From Candidatus Acidiferrales bacterium (lineage in GTDB: Bacteria > Acidobacteriota > Terriglobia > Acidiferrales > UBA7541): 64,000 nucleotides of DNA. The position numbers were made by a program, and so were the translations under genes. The notes under the pieces are model-generated. The model saw only the letters and a program-made list of their open reading frames with translations, was not told the origin of the DNA and did not search any database. Below are positions 42,872-50,021 of the stretch, piece after piece. Each line of letters begins with the position of its first letter. Positions within the stretch are counted from its first letter, which is position 1. The stretch is from positions 248,001-312,000 of the forward strand of contig DASYYH010000011.1 in NCBI GenBank assembly GCA_035934015.1, read 5' to 3'.

Positions 42872-43134
42872 GGATTCCTCTTTCTCCGCGGCCCGCCTTG
42901 CTTCTGCGGGGCGAATGGTAGCACGCGCGTCAAGGCCAGTTACCGCCCGTAGACAGTTAGATGTATTAGAACAGCGCGAATTAGCCGTGCCTGATGCGCC
43001 GGGAAGCCCGCTGAGCGATTTTTCAGGCAAGGGTAGGGGTAGAGGACGGCCCCTTTCGAGCATTTCGCCAGCACCAGACACACCATCGCGCCGCCGCCCC
43101 GCAGCTTGCGCCAGTCGAATTGTGCGAGTCAGCG
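42872..43134. other. Island spacer between rep and int, no gene called
   Basis: About 260 bases open on the minus strand in frame with the integrase but with low-complexity translation (RPLPLPLPEK). No ribosome-binding site for a longer integrase. Could hold regulatory or origin sequence; no clear repeat was seen. Confidence 0.4.
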
Positions 43135-44331
43135 TCACGGAGGCCCGGTCCCGGATGGATCGAACGCGACAGCAACTCGCGTTTCAAATTCGGCCATGCG
43201 AACACTGACGGATGCCCGAAGTTTTTCTATATCCTGTCGCCCCTCGCGTTCTAGGTCATCAGCAAAAAACCATCCGCGCTTACCCGAAGGCTCGCCGAGA
43301 AGCGAACGACAAATCGGGCATGTGCCATTGAGCAGGCCCGCATCGTCGCCCGGCTCACGTTCGATTTTCGGATTGTAGAAGGCAGCGACGGCATGAACTC
43401 TACGTACACGGTCAAACGCAACTTCCAGATCAACAAGGCGCGACGGCGAAGCATCGAAAAATTTGCTCGGATATTTCAGGCAATGAGAAAGCGCCGCCTC
43501 GAAAGAATCGGCACGCTTAATCGAGATGATGAACGAGCCATCAGCGCGAATCTCAGCCCACAGACGCGACAATTCCCTTTGGGGAATCCGCAGGCCACAG
43601 TAGACGGCGTGCGCGTGTAGGTTCTGATTCATGCGTCCGAACTCGCAGCACCACAATGCACCGTACTCTTTGCGCGAGATTCCGAATTTCTTTTCGATGG
43701 CCCGAAACAGTTTCCGCACATCACGGTTGAACTCGCGCACTTCCTCGCTCGTCGGCATCCGGCCCAGCTTCTTTGTCGTAATGTCCAGTTTCGCCAGCAC
43801 GCGCTCCCGATGGTCTGCCACGGAATGCTGCAACAATCTCTCAACTACCACGGCAAGACGGCTGTGCTTATTGAACAGTTCGCGGAAACAAAGAGGCCCG
43901 CAGGTAGAGCAGTACCGATTGAAACATCGGCACCGCTGGAAAAATCGGTGCTGCCGATTCTCGACGCAATCCACTGGCCGCGCCAGAATCCCGCACCATG
44001 CCTGACGGCGTGCCTTTCCTTTGAGGCCATTTTCTAGGAGCAGGTGCGCGTGCTCACTTTGACGTGGAGAAATGCGCGATGCGAGATGCGGGAGCCATTG
44101 ACCGTTCGCATCGAAAGCCTTCGGCGTCGCCCGATCAGGATTTCCCTTCGGTTTCGGATGTGCGCGGTCATATTTTGCATCTCGCTCGCGCTCAGATTCA
44201 GCCGAAACGTACTCGCCATCGTCTTGTTTCCGACGAGCGCGTGCGAAACGCATATTGCGAGCACGCTCCTGACTCAGCACGAAAGATGCGTCGTGCCAAA
44301 GTTGCTCCGAAGTGTGAATTGTGCTCGACAC
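43135..44331 (-). CDS. HUH-type rolling-circle replication initiator (Rep)
   Basis: 398 residues. The central segment RMNQNLHAHAVYCG has the His-hydrophobe-His metal site of HUH endonucleases, preceded by KFGISRKEYGALWCCEF as motif 1 and followed by CLKYPSKFF, whose Tyr and Lys fit the catalytic tyrosine motif. A Cys cluster (RCRCFNRYCSTCG) and a second (CPICRSL) suggest zinc binding, as in Rep proteins of some plasmids and IS91-like elements. It begins with GTG three bases after the CHC2 gene's stop, so both are co-translated. Expected role: nick the origin and start rolling-circle replication of the excised element. Confidence 0.8.
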   Translation of the reverse strand: MSSTIHTSEQLWHDASFVLSQERARNMRFARARRKQDDGEYVSAESERERDAKYDRAHPKPKGNPDRATPKAFDANGQWLPHLASRISPRQSEHAHLLLENGLKGKARRQAWCGILARPVDCVENRQHRFFQRCRCFNRYCSTCGPLCFRELFNKHSRLAVVVERLLQHSVADHRERVLAKLDITTKKLGRMPTSEEVREFNRDVRKLFRAIEKKFGISRKEYGALWCCEFGRMNQNLHAHAVYCGLRIPQRELSRLWAEIRADGSFIISIKRADSFEAALSHCLKYPSKFFDASPSRLVDLEVAFDRVRRVHAVAAFYNPKIEREPGDDAGLLNGTCPICRSLLGEPSGKRGWFFADDLEREGRQDIEKLRASVSVRMAEFETRVAVAFDPSGTGPP

Positions 44332-44333
44332 AG

Positions 44334-44930
44334 TTATCCTGTTGTCTCAAGTAAAGAAGCCCGGTCAGCCGCGCACGCTGGCGGCGGGAGCTTACCAACG
44401 GGAATTGCACGCGGCCCGGCGATCTGGCGCAGCGCGATGCGCTTTCCAATCATGCTACGGGCCTTCGGCCCTACTGCCTTGCTTCGCAAGGCAGGCTCAG
44501 CCGCCTTCGGCGGCTTCGCAAAAAACGCTCGAACCTTTGACCCCTCGACGCGCGGACATACTTCGCCCGGCTTCCAGCGAAGAGATAAGTCTGCTGGATT
44601 CAAGGCTGCGAACTCGGCCACGCGACGGATCGCATCGGGGAATGCGCAGCTTGAGCGCAGCATCTCGAACGTGAACACGTCGCCACCACGCGAACAGCCG
44701 AAACAGTAGAAGAGATTCAGGTCAGGCCGGACGGCGAATGACGGATGACGCTCAGAATGGAATGGGCAGCGCATCCACAGATTGCGCCCGCGTTTGCGAA
44801 GCCGGATGTTGAGCGATACTTCGATGTACTCGGCCAGCGAGACGCGGGCTTTGACTCGCGCCGCCGACAGCATAGGCGACGGCAACTTTGGGGTTGCGTC
44901 ACCGGACGTTTTGCGGTAATCGTTTCGCAT
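44334..44930 (-). CDS. CHC2 zinc-finger (DnaG-type) primase-like protein
   Basis: 198 residues. After a helical N-terminus (MLSAARVKARVSLAEYIEVSL) comes the CHC2 zinc ribbon: MRCPFHSERHPSFAV ... FYCFGCSRGGDVFTF with Cys, His, Cys, Cys ligands. No TOPRIM catalytic domain follows, so it cannot be a complete primase; it may load a host primase or helicase, or bind ssDNA. The C-terminal part includes a stretch encoded by three nested hairpins (44459-44514). Co-directional with rep, one transcript. Confidence 0.82.
   Translation of the reverse strand: MRNDYRKTSGDATPKLPSPMLSAARVKARVSLAEYIEVSLNIRLRKRGRNLWMRCPFHSERHPSFAVRPDLNLFYCFGCSRGGDVFTFEMLRSSCAFPDAIRRVAEFAALNPADLSLRWKPGEVCPRVEGSKVRAFFAKPPKAAEPALRSKAVGPKARSMIGKRIALRQIAGPRAIPVGKLPPPACAADRASLLETTG
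44459..44514. repeat. Three consecutive perfect hairpins with TTC loops
   Basis: GGGCC-TTC-GGCCC (44459-44471), CTGCCTTGC-TTC-GCAAGGCAG (44474-44494) and GCCGCC-TTC-GGCGGC (44500-44514), spaced two and five bases apart, within the coding sequence of the CHC2 protein. They are possible single-strand-replication or processing structures. Confidence 0.75.
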
Positions 44931-45265
44931 CGGATTCCGAACTTACGGGCCGGGCTAGCGTCTCAACTAGAGCTTCGCTGCCCGGCCCGTTCCTTTCAAA
45001 CTTCAACGACGCCGCGATCTACGGCGCAATTCCTTCCGCAATTTCCGAGCGTATCGCCGAAGGCCCAAAACCAACTGCGGAGGCGTATGCCTACTTTTCG
45101 CGGCCAACTCAACGCCATGCAGCCTCTCTCGCAAGGTCAATTTGTGACGCGCCATTTAAGTACCCTCCACCGCTCCGAATCTCGGATTGCTCCCGACATA
45201 GCAAAAGTTTAGAGCCTTTCGCCACGGACGCAACTGTTTTTACATATGGCCCTATTAGAGCCACC
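44931..45265. other. Island intergenic region
   Basis: Between the CHC2 gene (leftward) and the promoter of the A-rich gene (rightward). Open frames crossing it have no family resemblance. It probably holds the leftward replication-module promoter; none is clear to me. Confidence 0.4.
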
Positions 45266-45295
45266 TTGACATTTTGGCCCCTCAGTGGCCATAAT
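45266..45295 (+). promoter_or_regulatory. Strong sigma-70 promoter with internal palindrome
   Basis: TTGACA (45266-45271), 18-base spacer, CATAAT (45290-45295). The spacer holds TGGCC-N7-GGCCA (45275-45291), a probable operator where a repressor would block the promoter. Confidence 0.65.
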
Positions 45296-45329
45296 GAGTT
45301 GCGCGTGTTTATGGCAAAGGGGATAGACC

Positions 45330-45881
45330 ATGACTAAAAAACTAAGCACACAAGATGCAAAGAACCGAATCGCGGAAGCTCTTTCAGACGCAACGGCAGG
45401 TCTATTCGGAATATCAGACAAGAAAGCAGAACGTGACTTCCGGGCAGCCCTCCAAGGCGAACCGCAAAACGAAACCTCCATCCTACAGGCAGCGTTGATC
45501 TACACATTAAACAAAAGGCTCAAGCGGAACCTTCAGCGCAGCAAAGGACAACGCATGTACAGTGAAGAAGAAATAGAGACCGTATGCCGCAAACTGAAAA
45601 GCACCGTGCCAGAGATGGCGACAGCCATCAGAAAGGGGTTCAAAGATATGCTGAAAGGATTACCACGACGTGGAGGCCCAGGACGCGGAGAGATTCTAAG
45701 CGCCGCAGAAAAAATGGAAGCGTGCGACCAGATCACGTTCCTCTTGAAACGAAATGAAGTCAAGAGATGGAGAGACATTTTCGAGAGCGTAGCGGAGCAA
45801 TTCCGAACACGAGGCAAGAACGTCAGCGCCCGAACAATCAAACGCGCATGGGAAAGCAGGGAAAATCTCTTTACTGATTAA
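45330..45881 (+). CDS. Unknown island protein, A-rich codon use
   Basis: 183 residues, strongly charged and helical. The N-terminus is MTKKLSTQDAKNRIAEALSD; a central Gly/Arg stretch (PRRGGPGRGE) separates it from a C-terminal half whose end (VSARTIKRAWES) looks like a helix-turn-helix recognition segment. Codon use is AT-richer than all neighbours. It is the only rightward gene of the island, with its own strong, probably regulated promoter. Could be a regulator or an anti-phage/cargo protein; no family recognised. Confidence 0.6.
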   Translation: MTKKLSTQDAKNRIAEALSDATAGLFGISDKKAERDFRAALQGEPQNETSILQAALIYTLNKRLKRNLQRSKGQRMYSEEEIETVCRKLKSTVPEMATAIRKGFKDMLKGLPRRGGPGRGEILSAAEKMEACDQITFLLKRNEVKRWRDIFESVAEQFRTRGKNVSARTIKRAWESRENLFTD

Positions 45882-45908
45882 GCCCGCCAGCAAAACCACG
45901 CCAGATTC

Positions 45909-46547
45909 CTAGCGCCCAAAGATGGCTATGCGCTCGCGCTCCCATTCCTGACGCTGACGCCATAACTCGCGGCGACACTCTTCCGCTGCCTGCGGCTCGA
46001 AGTCTGCGGGCATCTCCGCTGGCGCGTGCCCGTTCCCGTTCCCGTTTGGTTTCGGATTAAGCAAGCGCGTGAGCAAGCCCGGCTGCGCTTGCCGCTTCGC
46101 TTCGGCCAGTTCCGCGCGTAGGCGCATGTTCTCTTCCGTCAATCCTTCGCGCTCGCGGCCCGCTGCGATGGAATCGTACAACCAGTCGTACTCGGCTTTT
46201 CCGCGCTCGAATTGAAACTGTTCTCCCGGCGACGCCAGCCCGCTTGCGATTTTGATTTCTAGTGCGGAGAGAAAATGGAATTGCACGCGCAGCCTGTCCA
46301 GTTCCGATAGCTCGGCCAGGCCCGCGCTCGGCGCGTATCGCGCCAGTTCCCGCGACGGCTCCGGCTCGACGCGCTCGACGCGACGCGCCAGTTGCGCGGG
46401 ACGCGGCGGCTCCGGCGCGATCTGCCTCGCCGTTTCCCCTTGCCTGATTCCGGTTGCCGCTGTCAAGCCCTGATGCACCCGGCGATAGTGTCGGCGAACA
46501 TCGGTTGAGCGCTCGCTCTGGTACGGGCATTGAGTGCATCGAAACAT
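45909..46547 (-). CDS. C2H2 zinc-finger and coiled-coil island protein
   Basis: 212 residues. It opens with FRCTQCPYQSERSTDVRRHYRRVH, a C-x2-C-x12-H-x4-H finger. After a Pro/Arg linker follow helices LDRLRVQFHFLSALEIKIASG and LTEENMRLRAELAEAKRQ (coiled coil), then a Gly/Asn hinge and a basic helix. C2H2 fingers are rare in bacteria (Ros/MucR differ in spacing). Lying directly downstream of the TGCGTA repeat cluster, it may bind there. No family recognised beyond the finger. Confidence 0.55.
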   Translation of the reverse strand: MFRCTQCPYQSERSTDVRRHYRRVHQGLTAATGIRQGETARQIAPEPPRPAQLARRVERVEPEPSRELARYAPSAGLAELSELDRLRVQFHFLSALEIKIASGLASPGEQFQFERGKAEYDWLYDSIAAGREREGLTEENMRLRAELAEAKRQAQPGLLTRLLNPKPNGNGNGHAPAEMPADFEPQAAEECRRELWRQRQEWERERIAIFGR

Positions 46548-46590
46548 GGGCCTATTTTACCGCCCTTTTGCCTTTATCGTGCGCAATCCG

Positions 46591-46717
46591 TGCGTACGCA
46601 CCGTGCGTAATACTCAATGCTGTGCGTATCATACTATACACTAGGTTGCGCAAGTGCTCATTTCGTCCTTTTCCGTGCGTATTGTCCTCAGATGCTCAGC
46701 CTGAGCGTGCGTACGCA
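46591..46717. repeat. Iteron-like cluster of TGCGTA(CGCA) repeats
   Basis: Full palindromes TGCGTACGCA at 46591-46600 and 46708-46717, with single TGCGTA copies at 46604, 46623 and 46676, in a 127-base non-coding gap. The inner part is AT-rich (ATCATACTATACACTAGG) and could hold leftward -10 elements. Operator array or replication origin. Confidence 0.6.
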
Positions 46718-46729
46718 CGCGCTCAGAAC

Positions 46730-47011
46730 TCAGCGCATGTATTTTTCGAGCCATGCCAGCCTGCCCCGGCCCTTGCGCGTGATGCGCCAGTACCGCGTGC
46801 GATACCTCTGCCATCGGTTCTCTGTCCACCCGGCCCGCGCTCGGACTAGGCTCCATTTCGCATACGCGGCCAGAGAGTGCATCACGCTCTCATAATCGAA
46901 GAGCCTCAGCGCCGCGCCGATCTGCGCCGCCGTCCGCTCGACGCCATCGGCCAGAAGCCGAAGCACGCGAATCTTGCGGCAGTTCCGCGTCGGCCTCGGC
47001 CTCGCGCTCAT
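46730..47011 (-). CDS. Small winged-helix-like island protein
   Basis: 93 residues, very basic, with RVLRLLADGVERTAAQIGAALR and RYWRITRKGRGRLAWLEKYM, resembling a winged-helix DNA-binding domain. The start overlaps the stop of the upstream TM protein gene (ATGA), so it is the last gene of the coupled operon. Role as a regulator of the operon is inferred. Confidence 0.5.
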   Translation of the reverse strand: MSARPRPTRNCRKIRVLRLLADGVERTAAQIGAALRLFDYESVMHSLAAYAKWSLVRARAGWTENRWQRYRTRYWRITRKGRGRLAWLEKYMR

Positions 47012-47199
47012 TCCGCGTCATCCTCTGGCGGCAGAGTCCGTGCGCTGCCGAAGAAGTATACCAGCGCCGCGAAACCGACAAACGCGACTATCGGCAAGCC
47101 CTCGCTGAACAGCCACGCGAAGATGCGCTGCAAGGGATTCGATTGCGTGGGCTGCGACGTGCGCGTGAGCAAGTCATCCGGGTTGCGAAGCACCGTCAT
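47008..47199 (-). CDS. 63-residue single-pass membrane protein
   Basis: One central hydrophobic helix (LPIVAFVGFAALVYFFGSA) between a polar N-terminus and an acidic C-terminus (LPPEDDAE). Both ends overlap adjacent genes by ATGA, so translation is coupled. Size and layout are compatible with a small virion or holin-like membrane protein, but nothing more can be said. Confidence 0.55.
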   Translation of the reverse strand: MTVLRNPDDLLTRTSQPTQSNPLQRIFAWLFSEGLPIVAFVGFAALVYFFGSARTLPPEDDAE

Positions 47200-47708
47200 G
47201 CGCCGCCACCTTGAACCTGTAATTCAGCATCGTACAGCGCCGACCGCGCCCACAGCTTGCGCGGGCTGCGCGGCCATTGAATTTGCCCGCCTCCCGGCGC
47301 TATCAGCAATCCATCGGGCAGTTGCCCGCGCACGCTCTTGGTCAGTTCGGCCCACTCATCGGACACGACGATTAGGCCCCTGTCCCAAATTTTTCCGTTC
47401 GACGTGGCGTTAAAGTTGCCCGAATTGATTTTGAAACTGAACGTGCCAGCGCCGAATGAGATAAGCTGCCAAGCGCCGTTCAGCACGGCATCGGTGCCAG
47501 TGAAGCCCGCGATAAACACCCACGTTCCCACAATCTCTACGAAAATGAACCCCGGCAGCACGGTAAACGAGATAGTCGCTATCCCGCCTGTCACGCTCGC
47601 CGCCGTGGAAACCATCGTGTTCGGAGTCTGATTCACTAGCAGCAAGTCATTGTCGCGCTTGCCGAAGATTTCGGTTGGTGCCGAATCTGTGACCGCTACT
47701 TTGCTCAT
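47196..47708 (-). CDS. Beta-rich virion-like protein of unknown family
   Basis: 170 residues from ATG 47708 (AAAGGGG upstream). The phrase TWVFIAGFTGTDAVLNGAWQ...TFSFKI matches the Ig-like pattern common in phage structural proteins (motion from 'G-x-LNG-x-W' to 'T-F-x-F'). The C-terminus RSALYDAELQVQGGGA is unlike known domains. Coupled by ATGA to genes on both sides. Confidence 0.5.
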   Translation of the reverse strand: MSKVAVTDSAPTEIFGKRDNDLLLVNQTPNTMVSTAASVTGGIATISFTVLPGFIFVEIVGTWVFIAGFTGTDAVLNGAWQLISFGAGTFSFKINSGNFNATSNGKIWDRGLIVVSDEWAELTKSVRGQLPDGLLIAPGGGQIQWPRSPRKLWARSALYDAELQVQGGGA

Positions 47709-48130
47709 CGTTTGGCCCCTTTCGTTCGCATCTCTGCCGTGATGATTACAGTCTGTTGCTCCGGTTGCCCCTGAAGACTCGCGTTGTGCGCGGCAAGGAT
47801 TCCGTTCGCCGCGATCTGCGCCACTTGCGGAAGCCACCATATTTTGCGCTCCCACTTGTGGCGAGAGTGCCGCATCTTCTGGCCCACGATGTCCAGCGAA
47901 AACGCCATCGCGGAACCTACGGCGAAGTACGCGGGACGCGGTAATGCGGTGAACGTCCGGGCCACGGGGTCAGCTTCCCGGTTTCCGTTGTCCAGCACAT
48001 GCGCAGTCGTCACCATGTCAGCCCACGCTGCGGCTTGCCCGGCAACGTCCAGCACGATTCTCTTTTTCTCTTGCCCGCTGGCCGGGATTGCCAGCGCGAG
48101 AAACAGCGTCGCTAGGATGCCCGGTTTCAT
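47705..48130 (-). CDS. Membrane-associated protein, homologue of a chromosomal neighbour
   Basis: 141 residues with a signal peptide (ILATLFLALAIPASG). The body (AAWADMVTTAHVLDNGNREADPVARTF ... FSLDIVGQKMRH ... WWLPQVAQIAANGILAAHNA) aligns over its whole length with the protein at 50022-50702 just outside the island. The family is unnamed to me; related acidobacterial proteins have two to three hydrophobic helices and a conserved Asp/Thr and Asp/Pro pair. It starts two bases after the fibre-like gene stops. Confidence 0.6.
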   Translation of the reverse strand: MKPGILATLFLALAIPASGQEKKRIVLDVAGQAAAWADMVTTAHVLDNGNREADPVARTFTALPRPAYFAVGSAMAFSLDIVGQKMRHSRHKWERKIWWLPQVAQIAANGILAAHNASLQGQPEQQTVIITAEMRTKGAKR

Positions 48131-48132
48131 TT

Positions 48133-48996
48133 TCAGTAGATCACCTTCGCGTAGATTCTGTACTGCGGCACCGTCGAACATCCGGTTGACGCAAGAGTGC
48201 TGATAGCGCCAATACCAACCGCCGTCCCTGCCTTTGCAACCTGCTCGATTTGATCTGCCGTCGCTGGCGATGCTCCGGTGCCCACGGAACCATTGCCAGT
48301 AATCGAAACCTGACTAAAACTGCCGCTGTTGAATCCTCCGGTTACAGCGCCGATTGACCATTGCGGAGTCACCGTGTTGCTCGAAGAACTGCATCCCACG
48401 CCCGCCGTCACTTGCACTGGCCTTGCGTCGAAAAACACGATTCCATCGGACGGCAAGCTTGCTACCAGATTCGACGTGCTGACGCTTGCGCCGAAATTCG
48501 TTGCTGCGCTCACGAACACGCCGACGTTTGCGGGAGTCAGGCAATTCAATGCGTTGCCGCTGGCGTCCACGCCGCTTGCTGCGCTGCCCGCACCGCAATT
48601 CGTTCCCGCGCTCGCCAGCGCCGTTGCCGTCGCCGCGTTCCCGGTTGCGTTTCCGGTGCCGCCGTTCGCTGTCGGCAAGATGCCGCTGACGCCAGCCGTT
48701 AAGCTAATCGGCAAACTCGGAATCGCGTTCGCAACAGCGTCGGGTTGCAGCGTGATTACCCCTGTCGCCGGGTTGAAACATGCTTGCTGCCGAAATTTTC
48801 CCGTTGCCGGGTTGAGCGATTGAAAGCCCGGCATGACGGTGCTTCCCGATGGACAGGCCAGCTCGATCTGGCCGGGCGATTGCGCCAGCACGATTGCGCC
48901 TGCGCCCGGCCCCGCGCCGAACAGCAAGACGTAAGCCGCGAGCATCAGCACGATTGCCAGCACCGCGATGCTTGTCAGAATGATTTTCGCTTTCAT
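48133..48996 (-). CDS. Membrane-anchored, phage-tail-fibre-like protein
   Basis: 287 residues from MKAKIILTSIAVLAIVLML, an N-terminal membrane anchor or signal. Then GVSGILPTANGGTGNATGNAATATALA, the linker phrase typical of phage tail fibres and collar proteins, and a C-terminal region rich in Gly/Ser/Thr with paired cysteines, ending in a beta-rich PQYRIYAKVIY. It is the first gene of the five-gene coupled operon, suggesting a surface or virion structure encoded by the element. Confidence 0.6.
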   Translation of the reverse strand: MKAKIILTSIAVLAIVLMLAAYVLLFGAGPGAGAIVLAQSPGQIELACPSGSTVMPGFQSLNPATGKFRQQACFNPATGVITLQPDAVANAIPSLPISLTAGVSGILPTANGGTGNATGNAATATALASAGTNCGAGSAASGVDASGNALNCLTPANVGVFVSAATNFGASVSTSNLVASLPSDGIVFFDARPVQVTAGVGCSSSSNTVTPQWSIGAVTGGFNSGSFSQVSITGNGSVGTGASPATADQIEQVAKAGTAVGIGAISTLASTGCSTVPQYRIYAKVIY

Positions 48997-49122
48997 GGGT
49001 TCACCTCGATTGAAAATTTGGGAGCAACTTGGGAGCAAAAACGGCCGTTTTTGCCCCTAAGAGGAAATGCTAAGTTGCAGAAAAGCAAGGCAGGCCACAG
49101 CTTAGATTTGGCCCTGAAAATT

Positions 49123-49170
49123 CTGTCACGGCAGAGGTCGCGGGTTCGAGCCCCGTCGTCCCCGCCATTT
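49123..49170 (+). repeat. attR: 48-bp direct repeat, partial tRNA-Asp
   Basis: Exact copy of 41639-41686; only the 3' part of tRNA-Asp, so not a functional tRNA. Confidence 0.92.
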
Positions 49171-49251
49171 TCTCAAACGACTTTGGCCGATTCGTCATTT
49201 CCGCAGTTCTTTGCGTCCCTCTTCCTGTAAAATTGCGTTCCCGACCTGCGT

Positions 49252-50019
49252 ATGCGCGGCACATATCGCTTGGCTCACAAAGACAAAATCCGGCGCGTCG
49301 GATTGGCGCGCGCGCTTTCCAAGATGGGCTATTGCTCGCGCTCGCGCGCGTTTGAGTTGATTCGGGCGGGGCGCGTGCGAGTCAATGACACCGTGAAACG
49401 CGATCCGGAGTTTCCAGTGCGGTTTGAGCACGATCCGATTGAGGTGGATGGAAAAGAGATCCGCGTCGAAGGCAGAGTTTACCTCATGTTGAACAAACCA
49501 CGCGGGATCATCACAACGGCCGCCGATGAGAAGGGCCGCGAAACGGTCTATGCAAAATTAGCGGACGGAATGGCTTGGGTTGCGCCCGTGGGACGACTCG
49601 ATAAAGCGAGCGAAGGGCTCCTGCTGCTGACGAACGATTCCGAATGGGCATCTCGCGTTACCGCACCGGAGACGCATCTGGACAAGACGTATCACGTACA
49701 GGTCAATGCCATAGCCGATGCGGGGATAATCGAAAGACTTAAAAAAGGCGTACGGAGCGAAAGCGGCCAACCGCTGCGCGTGAAACGCGCAGAGATTTTG
49801 CGGCGCGGAGAGAAAAATTCGTGGTTCATGATTGTGCTCGACGAGGGGAAAAATCGCCAGATACGAAGAGTCTTCGAAGCGCTGGGGATCGAAGTTTTGC
49901 GCCTTGTCCGTGTGGCGATTGGGCCGCTGGCTTTAGGAGAATTGCCAAAAGGAAACTATCGTTCGCTCACAACCAAAGAAAAGCAAATGCTGGACAGTGC
50001 TATGGAACGCGGTGACTGA
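49252..50019 (+). CDS. RsuA/RluB-family pseudouridine synthase
   Basis: 255 residues. N-terminal S4 RNA-binding domain (RRVGLARALSKMGYCSRSRAFELIRAGRVRVN), then the RluB/RsuA catalytic domain with GRLDKASEGLLLLTND carrying the nucleophilic Asp, and KTYHVQV and GKNRQIRRVFEALG. It modifies rRNA (23S as RluB or 16S as RsuA cannot be separated). It is the first host gene after the island; before insertion it would have followed tRNA-Asp directly. Confidence 0.9.
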   Translation: MRGTYRLAHKDKIRRVGLARALSKMGYCSRSRAFELIRAGRVRVNDTVKRDPEFPVRFEHDPIEVDGKEIRVEGRVYLMLNKPRGIITTAADEKGRETVYAKLADGMAWVAPVGRLDKASEGLLLLTNDSEWASRVTAPETHLDKTYHVQVNAIADAGIIERLKKGVRSESGQPLRVKRAEILRRGEKNSWFMIVLDEGKNRQIRRVFEALGIEVLRLVRVAIGPLALGELPKGNYRSLTTKEKQMLDSAMERGD

Positions 50020-50021
50020 GT

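Larger units (their letters stand above)
41639..49170. mobile_element. 7.5-kb integrative element in tRNA-Asp
   Basis: Bounded by a perfect 48-bp direct repeat (41639-41686 and 49123-49170) which is the 3' half of tRNA-Asp from its anticodon loop plus TTT. An integrase gene ends four bases inside the left repeat. Contents: integrase, HUH replication protein, CHC2-finger protein, an A-rich gene of unknown function, a C2H2-finger protein, an iteron-like cluster, and a five-gene operon with fibre-like and membrane proteins. Most genes point left. No terminase, capsid, portal, Zot-like ATPase or conjugation gene is seen. Confidence 0.88.

Noticed and set aside
42872-43138. Extended integrase N-terminus
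   Set aside because: Low-complexity translation and no ribosome-binding site; GTG 42871 with AGAGGA is preferred.
44888-45337. 149-codon rightward frame in the island gap
   Set aside because: Overlaps the start of the CHC2 gene and the strong promoter at 45266; no domain or ribosome-binding site.
49123-49170. Second tRNA-Asp gene
   Set aside because: Only the 3' 45 bases of the tRNA; it is the attR repeat.
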